From: Agrobacterium pusense
GTDB taxonomy: Bacteria > Pseudomonadota > Alphaproteobacteria > Rhizobiales > Rhizobiaceae
Assembly: GCF_900102105.1 (NCBI RefSeq)
Contig: NZ_FNBB01000003.1
Location: 1-64,000, forward strand
Direction: 5' to 3'
Length of the DNA: 64,000 bases
In this document: positions 35,288-43,514 of the stretch, in pieces
How positions within the stretch are numbered: position 1 is the stretch's first letter
How the letters are laid out: every line of letters starts with the position of its first letter
Translations under genes and position numbers: made by a program
The notes under the pieces: model-generated
Seen by the model: only the letters and a program-made list of their open reading frames with translations
The model's database searches: none
Told to the model about the DNA's origin: nothing

Positions 35288-36141
35288 GGTTGAGCCGAAG
35301 CCGGGCGGTTTTGCCGATTGCCGGTGCCGACCCAGTCAACCATGCAATAGGTTCGCCCGCTTCCGTCGGGATGTGGAACGAGATCGACGTCACACTCAAA
35401 GGCCTGCCGCAGCAGGTCAGCCCGAAGCACCTGGTGTGTCGGCCCAGCCGCGAGAACCTGACCCTTCTGCATCAGGACGACGTCATCGGCGACATCCATA
35501 ACCTGATTGAGATCGTGAAGCACCGCGATGATCGTGAGCCCTTCCTCCGAGTTGAGTTTGCGCAGGAGTGTCAGCAGCTCGGCCTGATGTCTGATGTCGA
35601 GAAAGCTCGTGGGTTCATCAAGAAAGAGGACACGCGGTTCCTGCGCCAGAGCCATGGCCAGCCAGGCGCGCTGCCTTTCACCGCCGGAGAGGGTCGTGAG
35701 TTGACGCGCACGTAAGTCCTGGAGGCCGACGCGAAAGATGGCGCTTTCGATAATTCCGCGGTCCCGTGTCGACAGGCGTCCCAGCCAGGGGCGATGAGGA
35801 TAACGGCCTTGTTCAACGAGTTCCTCGACGCTCAGACCGATCGGAATCTCCGGCGTCTGGCTCATGACGGCAACCTGACGGGCGACGGTGCGCCGTGACA
35901 AAGCGTTGAGCTGCTGCCCGGCCAGGTGGACCTCACCCTCCGTCGGTTGTTCGAGCCCGGCGAGGCATTTGAGCAGCGTGCTTTTCCCGGAACCGTTCGC
36001 GCCGCATATGACGGTAATACGGCCTTCGAATGCAATCGCATCGACCTGCCGAAGCGCTTGAGCCTGATCATAGACGACGCTGAGACCAATCGCCTGAGCG
36101 GCGATTGTCTGCGTCTTCTGTTTGCTTGCGAGCCCCGTCAT
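35284..36141 (-). CDS. fhuC: Ferric-hydroxamate ABC ATPase
   Basis: ATP-binding subunit of 285 residues. Start 36141 gives the family N-terminus and overlaps the stop of the AraC gene by 4 bp; the longer frame to 36273 is antisense-free but lies inside the AraC gene. Walker A GANGSGKSTLLKCLAGL, signature LSGGERQRAWLAMAL, Walker B VLFLDEPTSFLDI. SVEELVEQGRYPHRPWLG is typical of siderophore and cobalamin ATPases. Confidence 0.93.
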   Translation of the reverse strand: MTGLASKQKTQTIAAQAIGLSVVYDQAQALRQVDAIAFEGRITVICGANGSGKSTLLKCLAGLEQPTEGEVHLAGQQLNALSRRTVARQVAVMSQTPEIPIGLSVEELVEQGRYPHRPWLGRLSTRDRGIIESAIFRVGLQDLRARQLTTLSGGERQRAWLAMALAQEPRVLFLDEPTSFLDIRHQAELLTLLRKLNSEEGLTIIAVLHDLNQVMDVADDVVLMQKGQVLAAGPTHQVLRADLLRQAFECDVDLVPHPDGSGRTYCMVDWVGTGNRQNRPASAQP

Positions 36142-36884
36142 CCGGCAGCCTCGCGCATGGCTTTGCGCAGGGAGGACAGGCTGCGATAACCAACGTCTGC
36201 GGCTGCCTCTTCCAGACGCGCTCCCTCCGCCTGCCGGCGCATGACATGCGCCATGCGCAAGCGACGCCGCCATTCGGCGAAACTCATGCCCGTCTGAATT
36301 CGGAATTTCCGGGTCATGGTGCGCCGGCTCATGCCGAGATTGTCTGCCCAGCGGTCAATATCAAGATCGAGCGATGGGGTTTCGGAAAGGTCCCGGCACA
36401 GCCGCTGCAATCGCTTGTCACTTGGCATTGGAAGCGCAAACGGGCCTTCCTCCGCATTGGCAATTTCTTCGAGTATCAGAGCTGCCAGATGTCCGCCGCG
36501 GCCATTTTCGTCATAAAGGGTTGGTTCCTTCAGGAACGCTCCAACCGTGGCCGAAAGGAGCGTCGAGGTCGAGATGACACGTGGCGGCTCCCACGGCATG
36601 GCGATCCCCGGGTCCGGCTCGATATAGACCGACTGCATGGAAACCCGCCCGTGTGAATGGACGGCATGTGGTATCTCGGGCGTTATCAGCAAACCGTAAC
36701 CACAGGGGATGATGAATGAGGTGTCGGGGGTGCGGGCGGTCATGAAGCCGTCGATGATCTGGAGCAATTGCCCTCGGCGATGGCTGTGCCAGCCAAAATC
36801 GACGCTTTGCTCGTAGGTCCGCGCCATGGCAGCGACAGGCCGCGGCACATTTTGAAGATCGGCTGCCCTTTGCGGCTGTTTCAT
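36138..36884 (-). CDS. AraC-family regulator of the siderophore locus
   Basis: Regulator of about 248 residues: an N-terminal cupin-like sensor (FGWHSHRRGQLLQIIDGFMTARTPDTSFIIPCGYGLLITPEIPHAVHSHG) and C-terminal AraC helices (NLGMSRRTMTRKFRIQTGMSFAEWRRRLR). Start 36884 is chosen because GGAAAC precedes it; 36935 is an alternative. It is first in the leftward transcript with fhuC and fhuB and divergent from the receptor gene, so it likely responds to the siderophore and activates both arms. Confidence 0.88.
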   Translation of the reverse strand: MKQPQRAADLQNVPRPVAAMARTYEQSVDFGWHSHRRGQLLQIIDGFMTARTPDTSFIIPCGYGLLITPEIPHAVHSHGRVSMQSVYIEPDPGIAMPWEPPRVISTSTLLSATVGAFLKEPTLYDENGRGGHLAALILEEIANAEEGPFALPMPSDKRLQRLCRDLSETPSLDLDIDRWADNLGMSRRTMTRKFRIQTGMSFAEWRRRLRMAHVMRRQAEGARLEEAAADVGYRSLSSLRKAMREAAG

Positions 36885-36982
36885 CGTGTTTCCAGGCAAT
36901 GGGATTCCCCACGGGGGCCTTGTGGCCGCATCCAACGGGAAGAGCCATAGTCGCGTCGCGTCTGTATTTCAAAAGGAAAAAT

Positions 36983-37026
36983 TGGCCCGATGGAACAGAA
37001 TAATATCATTTACCAGGATCGGGCCA
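36983..37026. promoter_or_regulatory. Paired GGCCCG-type half sites
   Basis: TGGCCCGAT (36983-36991) and ATCGGGCCA (37018-37026) are perfect 9-bp inverted arms 26 bp apart; a third, partial copy ACGGCCCGCA starts at 37031. They lie between the AraC regulator and receptor genes. Binding by the AraC protein is inferred. Confidence 0.45.
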
Positions 37027-37167
37027 CAAAACGGCCCGCAAGAGCTCGATTTTGACCTGACAATGCTGATAAAAAAAGTCTAGTTAAGCGGCAAGCGTGC
37101 GGGAAAAGAAATCACTGCGGACAGTCCGGAGTAGCCTTTACGCAGTATTCCTATCACAGGTCCTCCA

Positions 37168-39363
37168 ATGCAGAACACCCACCTTCGCCTTCGCACATCA
37201 ACCTGCCACGTCACCAGACAGCAGCTCCTGTTTCTGGTGTCAGGCGTTGCGTTGGGAGCGCTTGTCCTCCAGCCGGGAAGGGTTGAGGCGCAAGAGGCAA
37301 GTGGGTCCACCGTGCTTGAGCCAATCGTCTTACGGGGAAAGACGGGCACCAAAGGGGCGCGTGTCGAACAGCGTGGTTACGTTGCGACGCAATCGGCTTC
37401 GGCCACCAAGACTACGACGGCGATTGCCGAGACGCCGCAATCCGTCTCCGTGATCACCCGGGGCGCGATGACGGATCGAGCCGTGCAGACGGTGGCGGAC
37501 AGCCTGCTCTATAGCGCGAACGTCAACGGCCAACGCTACGGTAACGACCCCCGTTCGGATTACTTCAGCATTCGCGGCTTTAGCGCCGATCTCTATCTCG
37601 ACGGCTTGCGCGTGCCGCAGATTGCAAACCAGACCGGTGGCTATGCCGGCTTTCGAGTGGAACCCTACTTCCTTAATCGCGTGGAAGTGCTGCGCGGACC
37701 AAGTTCGGCGCTTTTTGGACAAACGAATGTCGGCGGCGTCGTCAACATGATCAGCAAGGATCCGTCAGAGACCGCTGGCGGAGAAGTCTATGCGCGGTTC
37801 GGAAGTTATAATCAGAAGGAAGCAGGGTTTGACGTCACGGGCCCTGTCGGTGCGGATTCAAATCTTACCTATCGCCTGGAAGGCATTATCCGCGACAGCG
37901 AAACAATGAATGATTTCGGCAAGAACGACCGTTTCGCCATCAGCCCGACGGTCAGGTGGTCGCCGGATGAAGATACCAGTCTCACGGTTTATGGGGCCTA
38001 TATGAAGGATGACGCCGGCCAGGTGCCCTCGCTTATTCCAGCACTCGGGAGCATCTATCCCAATCGTCTCGGTTTGACGATACCGCGCAGCTTTTCGGAC
38101 GGCGATCCCTCGTTGGCGATTTACGACAAGGAAACGGCCTACATTGGATATCGGCTCGAACACGCAATTAGCGACGATCTCATTCTACGCCAGAATTTCC
38201 GGTACTCATATCTGGACGTCAATTATCAAAACCTTTTCGGCAACGGCCTTTCCGCCAACCAGCGCACGCTTTCACGCCTCGTTTACAATGCGCAGCCAAC
38301 GCTCAACGCCGTGGCGCTGGATACCAATCTTGAGTACAAGTTCGACAGTGGGCCAATCAGCCATACGCTTCTCGGCGGTATCGACGTGCAGTGGCAAAAC
38401 CTTGTGAACAGGACAGGATCACGCAGTGGCCCCACACTCGACCTGTTCAATCCGGTCTACGGCATTGGCGTACAGCCGGCAGCACTGACGACACGTCTTG
38501 ATCAGACGCAGCGTCAGGTCGGTTTTTATCTCCAGGATCAAATGGAACTCGGCGGGCTTCGACTGACGGTTGGCGGCCGCCAGGACCATGTCAGCAACGA
38601 TTCCGACAGCACCACGCTTGCCAGCGGTCTTACTACCCGATACCGGCAGGACGATAGTGCCTTCACCGGCAGGGTCGGTGCCGCTTATGTCCTTGATAGC
38701 GGTCTTGTGCCCTACGCGCTTTACTCCACGTCCTTCTCCCCGGTGCTGACATTGGCGCCAACGCCGCTGAAGCCAACCAAAGGCGAGCTGAAGGAAATGG
38801 GCGTGAAATTTGCGCCACAGGGCGAGGACTTCAGCCTTACTCTTTCCGGCTTCGAGGCGACACAGCAGAATGTCGTCAACCGTGTTGCAGGCGTTTATTA
38901 CCAGACTGACGAGGTGCGCGTCCGCGGGATCGAACTGGAGGCCAACGCCACCCTCTGGGACAGTCTCAATGTTACTGCGGCGGCGAGCTGGCAGGATCCT
39001 GTGGTAACCGAGAGCCAGACGCCCACCCAGATCGGGAAAATGCCGTATACCGTTCCAAAGCAGCAGCAGTCGCTGTTCGTGAGTTATGATCTGCCGATGC
39101 CGGACAGCTGGAACGGCAAGCTGACAGTCGGTGGTGGTGTCCGTCGCATCGGCAAGACTGCCGGGGATACCGCGAACTCATTCTTCGTTCCCGGTTATAC
39201 GCTGGTCGATGCCTTTGCCCGTTACGAACATGATCGCTATTCGTTCCAGCTCAACGGCTACAATCTCGGAGACAAGACCTACATCGCCGGTTGCAACACC
39301 ACCACGCAGTGCTATTACGGGCAGGGTTTGACTGTTGTCGGAACAGTGAGCGTGAAGTGGTAG
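37168..39363 (+). CDS. TonB-dependent siderophore receptor
   Basis: Outer-membrane receptor of 731 residues. A signal region (MQNTHLRLRTS... VSGVALGALVLQPGRVEAQ) is followed by a plug with ETPQSVSVITRGAMTDRAVQTVADSL, FSIRGFSADLYLDGLRVPQ and VEVLRGPSSALFGQTNVGGVVNMISKDP, all standard. The barrel ends with the aromatic C-terminal strand GTVSVKW. Similar to FhuA/FoxA-type receptors for ferrichrome or ferrioxamine; the exact ligand is open. It overlaps the start of fhuD, and its divergent promoter faces the AraC gene. Confidence 0.92.
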   Translation: MQNTHLRLRTSTCHVTRQQLLFLVSGVALGALVLQPGRVEAQEASGSTVLEPIVLRGKTGTKGARVEQRGYVATQSASATKTTTAIAETPQSVSVITRGAMTDRAVQTVADSLLYSANVNGQRYGNDPRSDYFSIRGFSADLYLDGLRVPQIANQTGGYAGFRVEPYFLNRVEVLRGPSSALFGQTNVGGVVNMISKDPSETAGGEVYARFGSYNQKEAGFDVTGPVGADSNLTYRLEGIIRDSETMNDFGKNDRFAISPTVRWSPDEDTSLTVYGAYMKDDAGQVPSLIPALGSIYPNRLGLTIPRSFSDGDPSLAIYDKETAYIGYRLEHAISDDLILRQNFRYSYLDVNYQNLFGNGLSANQRTLSRLVYNAQPTLNAVALDTNLEYKFDSGPISHTLLGGIDVQWQNLVNRTGSRSGPTLDLFNPVYGIGVQPAALTTRLDQTQRQVGFYLQDQMELGGLRLTVGGRQDHVSNDSDSTTLASGLTTRYRQDDSAFTGRVGAAYVLDSGLVPYALYSTSFSPVLTLAPTPLKPTKGELKEMGVKFAPQGEDFSLTLSGFEATQQNVVNRVAGVYYQTDEVRVRGIELEANATLWDSLNVTAAASWQDPVVTESQTPTQIGKMPYTVPKQQQSLFVSYDLPMPDSWNGKLTVGGGVRRIGKTAGDTANSFFVPGYTLVDAFARYEHDRYSFQLNGYNLGDKTYIAGCNTTTQCYYGQGLTVVGTVSVKW

Positions 39364-40232
39364 CGGGTATAGGCAGACGATCGTTCTTGAGTGGCGCGGT
39401 GGCTTTGATTGCGGCGCCAGGGTCGCTTGCCGCCTCAGGACCCTCACGCCTGGTCACGCTCGATTGGACTGCTACCGAGATTGCGCTTTCCCTTGGAATA
39501 TCGCCGGCTGGATGCGCGGAAATCTCCGGGTACAGAACATGGGTCGATGTCGCAAATGAAGGCCTTGCCGATGCCATCGACGTGGGACGACGACAGCAGC
39601 CCAGCCTCGAGGCGGTCCGCAAGCTGCAGCCTGACCTTATCTTGACGTCGCGGTATCGGCACGCGTCCATCGCTCATGCGCTCGGTGAGATCGCTCCGGT
39701 TCATCTGATCGATGATCAGGAAAATGGCAGTGACATGCTGGCGAGCGTCTATCAGAGCGCCCGTCAGGCGGGCGCAGCGCTTTCGCGATCGGATGACGTC
39801 GCAAGGCTCCTCGGACGTTTCGATGATGAGATCGAAAACCTGAAATCGCGCCATGCCGGGCAGGTGGCAGGCCGCAAGCTGGTCGTGGCGCAACCGTTGC
39901 CGGGCGTTCCGCGGTTGCGCGTCTTTGCGCCCAACGCCGCAATTTCCGGCCTTCTCAGGAAGATCGGTTTTGCCGATGGCATTGAAATGTCACCGCAACC
40001 TTTCGGTTTTACGACAATCGATCTTGAAGGACTTGCCTCCCTTGGGAGCGACAGCACCTTGTTCATCCTTGGAGAGACCGTTCCGGCTGATCTTCTAAAT
40101 GCTTCGCTCTGGCCTATGTTGCCGGTCGTAGCGCAAGGAAATGTCCGTTTGACCGGCTTGCCATCCTGGCCATTCGGTTCCACGGCCTCACTGCAGCATC
40201 TGGCTCGCCAGATTGTCACCCGGTTCGTTTAG
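39357..40232 (+). CDS. fhuD: Ferric-hydroxamate binding protein
   Basis: Periplasmic binding protein of 291 residues. The GTG at 39357 overlaps the receptor stop and yields a short N-terminus with a twin-arginine signal (GIGRRSFLSGAVALIAAPGSLAA), so it is probably Tat-exported. PBP family 8 features: RLVTLDWTATEIALSLGISPAG, LEAVRKLQPDLILTSRYRH, VIDLEGLASLGSDSTLFIL-like. It delivers the siderophore from the receptor to FhuB/FhuC encoded on the other arm. A longer reading starts at 39291 inside the receptor gene and is unlikely. Confidence 0.88.
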   Translation: MVAGIGRRSFLSGAVALIAAPGSLAASGPSRLVTLDWTATEIALSLGISPAGCAEISGYRTWVDVANEGLADAIDVGRRQQPSLEAVRKLQPDLILTSRYRHASIAHALGEIAPVHLIDDQENGSDMLASVYQSARQAGAALSRSDDVARLLGRFDDEIENLKSRHAGQVAGRKLVVAQPLPGVPRLRVFAPNAAISGLLRKIGFADGIEMSPQPFGFTTIDLEGLASLGSDSTLFILGETVPADLLNASLWPMLPVVAQGNVRLTGLPSWPFGSTASLQHLARQIVTRFV

Positions 40233-40246
40233 GCGGGCGGGAGCGT

Positions 40247-40987
40247 ATGCGACGGTCGGAGGTTCTTGGCGAATTGCTGCGGCAGTCGGCACCTTCGCAG
40301 TGGCGGGATTGCTTCCGGCGCAGGCGGCCCGCCGATCTGGCTTTCACTGAATTGCTGGAGCCCGATTGTCTTTTGGCGGTCCTTAACAGTTACGGTCGCC
40401 GCCACGGGTCGAACGCGCCCATTGCCGCCGTTGCCGGTGAGTGGTCAAAGCGGTACTTCGCAAGGGTGATGAGACCGATTGCCACCGCAGCCATGTTACT
40501 GGATTGGCGGGTACCTCTGACACCGGCAGACATGAGCATCGAAATAAGCGGTGAAGGGGAGGTCGTTTCGCTCGGCCTGACTGATTTCGGCCACCCGGTC
40601 CGAGCGAAGTCCGCAGAGGACCGTTTCGATTTTCTGATCAGTGGCAATATCGAAGCAGTTATCCGAGCTGTGTCCGAGGTGAGCGGGCTGTCTCGCAACG
40701 TCCTTTGGTCAAATGCCGGCAACCTGTTCGAAGGTATCGCCCGCGGTTACGCCGTGGATAATGATTGCCCTGGTGCAGGCGTCGCGGATGCATTGGCACT
40801 GCTTGAACTGCCTCAGATGGCAGATGGCTCACGTAACCCGCTTTTCAGACCTATCCTTTACCCTGAAAGCGATGGCCAGCCGGAGCGGCTCCGCCGCGTC
40901 TGTTGTATCCGATATCTGATCGACGGACTGGATTACTGCAAGACGTGCCCGTGCCCGGGGCGGCACTGTTCTTCGGGAAAAAATTAA
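40247..40987 (+). CDS. fhuF: Siderophore-iron reductase, 2Fe-2S
   Basis: Cytoplasmic protein of 246 residues of the FhuF family. The C-terminal iron-sulfur motif CC-x10-C-x2-C is exact: RVCCIRYLIDGLDYCKTC. It reduces and releases Fe from imported ferric hydroxamates. It starts 15 bp after fhuD and ends the receptor-fhuD-fhuF transcript. N-terminal half is poorly conserved, as usual for the family. Confidence 0.88.
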   Translation: MRRSEVLGELLRQSAPSQWRDCFRRRRPADLAFTELLEPDCLLAVLNSYGRRHGSNAPIAAVAGEWSKRYFARVMRPIATAAMLLDWRVPLTPADMSIEISGEGEVVSLGLTDFGHPVRAKSAEDRFDFLISGNIEAVIRAVSEVSGLSRNVLWSNAGNLFEGIARGYAVDNDCPGAGVADALALLELPQMADGSRNPLFRPILYPESDGQPERLRRVCCIRYLIDGLDYCKTCPCPGRHCSSGKN

Positions 40988-41296
40988 GGGCCTGCCGAAA
41001 GCACATGGCGTGCCCCCTTTCAGCAAATTTGCAGGATCTCAAACAACCGAAACGACGGGGCTCTGGCTCACGGCACCACGCAGCGGCCCTGTCGACCAAA
41101 CTGGCGCGCCATGGTACGGTTGCGATCTGTCCGGTAGGTAACGGCAAGTTGAGGATCAATCCGGGACGCCGTCGCGGCCTATCTTCCGGCTTTCCTTCGG
41201 ACGTGTCGACCGAGGATGGCCAAGACGGGCAAGGGAACTGTCAACTGCGCATCAGCCGGGCGCCGCGGCATGCCGATTTAGCTTAGGGGGATCTGA
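40988..41296. other. No gene seen
   Basis: A 309-bp stretch between fhuF and the membrane protein gene. Frames here carry no recognisable domain. Nothing clear as promoter beyond a GGGGG just ahead of the next start. Confidence 0.4.
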
Positions 41297-41758
41297 ATGC
41301 TCATTCTTCTCGCAATGCTGATAGGGCTTGTCGCCGGTCTGCGCACCATGACCGCCCCGGCCGCAGTCTCCTGGGGCGCTTATCTCGGGTGGTTCGATAT
41401 TTCTCCAAGCGTTCTCTCCTTCATGGGCTCGCTCTGGGCCGCGGCGATTTTGACTGTGCTTGCCATCGTGGAACTGATTGCCGACCAGCTTCCCGGCACG
41501 CCCTCACGCAAGGTACCCGTTCAGTTCGGAGCACGGGTTATAATGGGCGCTCTCAGCGGTGCGACGGTCGCCGCAACTGCAGGAATGGTGGTTCCCGGGC
41601 TTCTCGCGGGGGTCATCGGCGCTGTCGTCGGAACCTTCGGCGGTGCATCCGGCCGCGCTAATCTCGCCAGGCATTTCGGCCGCGACCTTCCCGCCGCCCT
41701 GATCGAGGATGCGGTCGCCATCCTACTCGCATTGATCGTCGTGGTGTCCGTGTCATGA
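41297..41758 (+). CDS. DUF4126-like membrane protein
   Basis: Membrane protein of 153 residues with four hydrophobic segments: LLAMLIGLVAGLRTMTAPAAVSW, WAAAILTVLAIVELIADQLP, GATVAATAGMVVPGLLAGVIGAVVG and AVAILLALIVVVS. The GLRTMTAPAAVSWGAYLGW start and TPSRKVPVQFGARVIMGALSG resemble DUF4126. Function unknown. Overlaps the next gene by 4 bp, so it is probably linked to the flavoprotein. Confidence 0.75.
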   Translation: MLILLAMLIGLVAGLRTMTAPAAVSWGAYLGWFDISPSVLSFMGSLWAAAILTVLAIVELIADQLPGTPSRKVPVQFGARVIMGALSGATVAATAGMVVPGLLAGVIGAVVGTFGGASGRANLARHFGRDLPAALIEDAVAILLALIVVVSVS

Positions 41759-43116
41759 GGGAGTATGACGCGATCTTCATCGGGGCCGGTCAGGCCGGAC
41801 CATTCCTCGCCGCCCGCATGGCGGCGATGGGCCGCAAGGTGGGCCTGATCGAACGCAAATATCTCGGCGGCACCTGTGTCAACGCCGGGTGCATGCCGAC
41901 CAAGGCATTGGTCGCCAGCGCGAAGACCGCGGAGGTTGCGCGGCGCGCATCCGAATTCGGCGTCACCATCAGCGGTGAGCCGATAGTGAACATGCCGGCC
42001 GTAGCGGCCCGCGCCAGGAAGGTAACCCTTGATGCGAGAAACGGTTTGGCATCCTGGTTTGACAGTCTCGAGACGATGGATGTGATCCACGGCCAGGCCA
42101 AATTCGTCGGTGCGAATGCTGTGTCCGTGGACGGGACAGACTATACTGCGCCGCAGATTTTTATAAATGTCGGCGCGCGGCCGCACATCCCCGACATTCC
42201 TGGCCTTGAGGACGTGCCGTACCTCACGAGCACATCGGTGATCGCGCTCGAGAAATTGCCGAAACATCTGATTGTTCTTGGTGGCAGTTACATCGGACTG
42301 GAATTCGCCCAGATGTATCGGCGCTTCGGCGCCGAGGTGACGCTCATTGAGCGTGGGCAGCAACTGGCACCCAGGGAGGATACTGATATCTCGCAAGCCA
42401 TTGCGGAGATTCTGAGTAGGGATGGCATCGAGGTTCTTTTGAACCGCAGACTCCTGTCCTTCACCAAGGAAGATGTGGGCGTCGTCGTGCGGACCGATCA
42501 GGGCGAAGTCAGTGGGAGCCATGTCCTGGTCGCCCTCGGACGGCGGCCGAACACCGATGATCTCGGTCTCGATCTTGCTGGCATCGAGACTGATCAACGC
42601 GGCTTCATCACGGTGGATGAGCGCTTGCAGACCACCGCAGAAGGCATTTGGGCCCTTGGTGACTGCAACGGGCGAGGCGCATTCACGCATACGTCCTACA
42701 ATGATTTCGAGATCGTCGCGGCAAACCTCCTTGATGGCGGCAATCGAAAAGTGTCAGACCGTACCCTCGGTTACGGCCTCTACATTGATCCGCCGCTCGG
42801 ACGCGTTGGCATGACGGAGCGTCAGGCGAAGGAGGCCGGTCACCGGATCAAGGTCTCGACCCGACCGATGAGCCGCGTCGGCCGGGCCGTCGAGAAAGGT
42901 GAAACGCTTGGCCTCATGAAACTCGTCGCCGACGCCGAAACCGACCGGATACTCGGTGCTGCTTTCCTGGGGGTCGGAGGTGACGAGGCGATCTATGGCG
43001 TGCTCGACGCCATCAACCTGGGGGCCACAACTGAAGAACTGCGCTGGACGGTGCCAATCCATCCAACGGTCGGAGAGCTGGTGCCGACACTGATCGGCGA
43101 CCTCAGGGAAACCTGA
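41755..43116 (+). CDS. Mercuric-reductase-like flavoprotein
   Basis: Pyridine nucleotide-disulfide oxidoreductase of 453 residues. FAD motif GAGQAGPFLAARMAAMG; redox-active pair in GGTCVNAGCMPTKALV; NAD(P) motif VLGGSYIGLEFAQMYRRFG; second FAD site GIWALGDCNGRGAFTHTSYND; C-terminal dimer interface IHPTVGELVPTLIGDL. It lacks the N-terminal heavy-metal domain and the C-terminal Cys pair of mercuric reductase, so mercury reduction is unlikely. Substrate unknown. Coupled to the DUF4126-like gene. Confidence 0.85.
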   Translation: MREYDAIFIGAGQAGPFLAARMAAMGRKVGLIERKYLGGTCVNAGCMPTKALVASAKTAEVARRASEFGVTISGEPIVNMPAVAARARKVTLDARNGLASWFDSLETMDVIHGQAKFVGANAVSVDGTDYTAPQIFINVGARPHIPDIPGLEDVPYLTSTSVIALEKLPKHLIVLGGSYIGLEFAQMYRRFGAEVTLIERGQQLAPREDTDISQAIAEILSRDGIEVLLNRRLLSFTKEDVGVVVRTDQGEVSGSHVLVALGRRPNTDDLGLDLAGIETDQRGFITVDERLQTTAEGIWALGDCNGRGAFTHTSYNDFEIVAANLLDGGNRKVSDRTLGYGLYIDPPLGRVGMTERQAKEAGHRIKVSTRPMSRVGRAVEKGETLGLMKLVADAETDRILGAAFLGVGGDEAIYGVLDAINLGATTEELRWTVPIHPTVGELVPTLIGDLRET

Positions 43117-43275
43117 TCCCAGCCGACCCGGCGAGGAGCGCAAAGGCTTTTCCGGATCGATAAGGCTACTGTCGCTCGTTTCGTTGGTGCAACGTCGGCC
43201 TTCTGACGTCTATGGCGCCGCCGTTTCGCTGGACGAGGGTGACGATCTTACTATCCGGCTGGGCCTTTCGACCGA

Positions 43276-43452
43276 CTACCAGAACAGAGACCCGGACGCT
43301 CGAAACTGCCGGCCGGTGGTCGTGAGGTCGGATTCTCGCTGGATTACCGCTTCGATGAGTTCTTCCTTGTTTGCAACGCGCGAATAGGTTTTCGCCTTCG
43401 ATACGTTCGCATGGCGGGCAATTTCTTCAAGCGTGAGGATGGGATCGGCCAT
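43276..43452 (-). pseudogene. TetR-type helix-turn-helix fragment
   Basis: A 58-codon frame reads TLEEIARHANVSKAKTYSRVANKEELIEAVIQRE, which is the recognition region of a TetR-family regulator (normally IAxxAGVSKGTLYxHFxxKEELxxAV). The first helix before it and the whole ligand-binding domain are missing; after residue 40 the sequence is unrelated and stops. Most likely a remnant, though a tiny DNA-binding protein cannot be excluded. Confidence 0.55.
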
Positions 43453-43475
43453 TTAACTCACAACGCAGGATGCTT

Positions 43476-43512
43476 ACAAAAAGAGCGCCGGTAAAGCCGA
43501 CGCTCTTTTTGT
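43476..43512. terminator. Bidirectional hairpin terminator
   Basis: ACAAAAAGAGCG (43476-43487) and CGCTCTTTTTGT (43501-43512) form a perfect 12-bp stem with a 13-nt loop; both strands end in a T run. It closes the leftward monooxygenase transcript, whose stop codon is 3 bp away. Confidence 0.88.
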
Positions 43513-43514
43513 GC

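Larger units (their letters stand above)
43117..43514. other. Gene-poor stretch with a regulator fragment
   Basis: About 400 bp with no intact gene. The minus strand holds the TetR-like fragment at 43276-43452, and a strong hairpin is at 43476-43512. Forward readings such as VSLDEGDDLTIRLGLSTDYQNRD look protein-like but are broken and I could not assign them. Confidence 0.4.

Noticed and set aside
39291-39356. Earlier start for fhuD inside the receptor gene
   Set aside because: It would bury the twin-arginine signal; the GTG at 39357 gives a standard N-terminus.
43184-43387. 67-codon forward frame
   Set aside because: Parts read like protein (VSLDEGDDLTIRLGLS) but it is too short and interrupted, and I could not tie it to a family; the TetR-like minus-strand fragment explains part of the same DNA.
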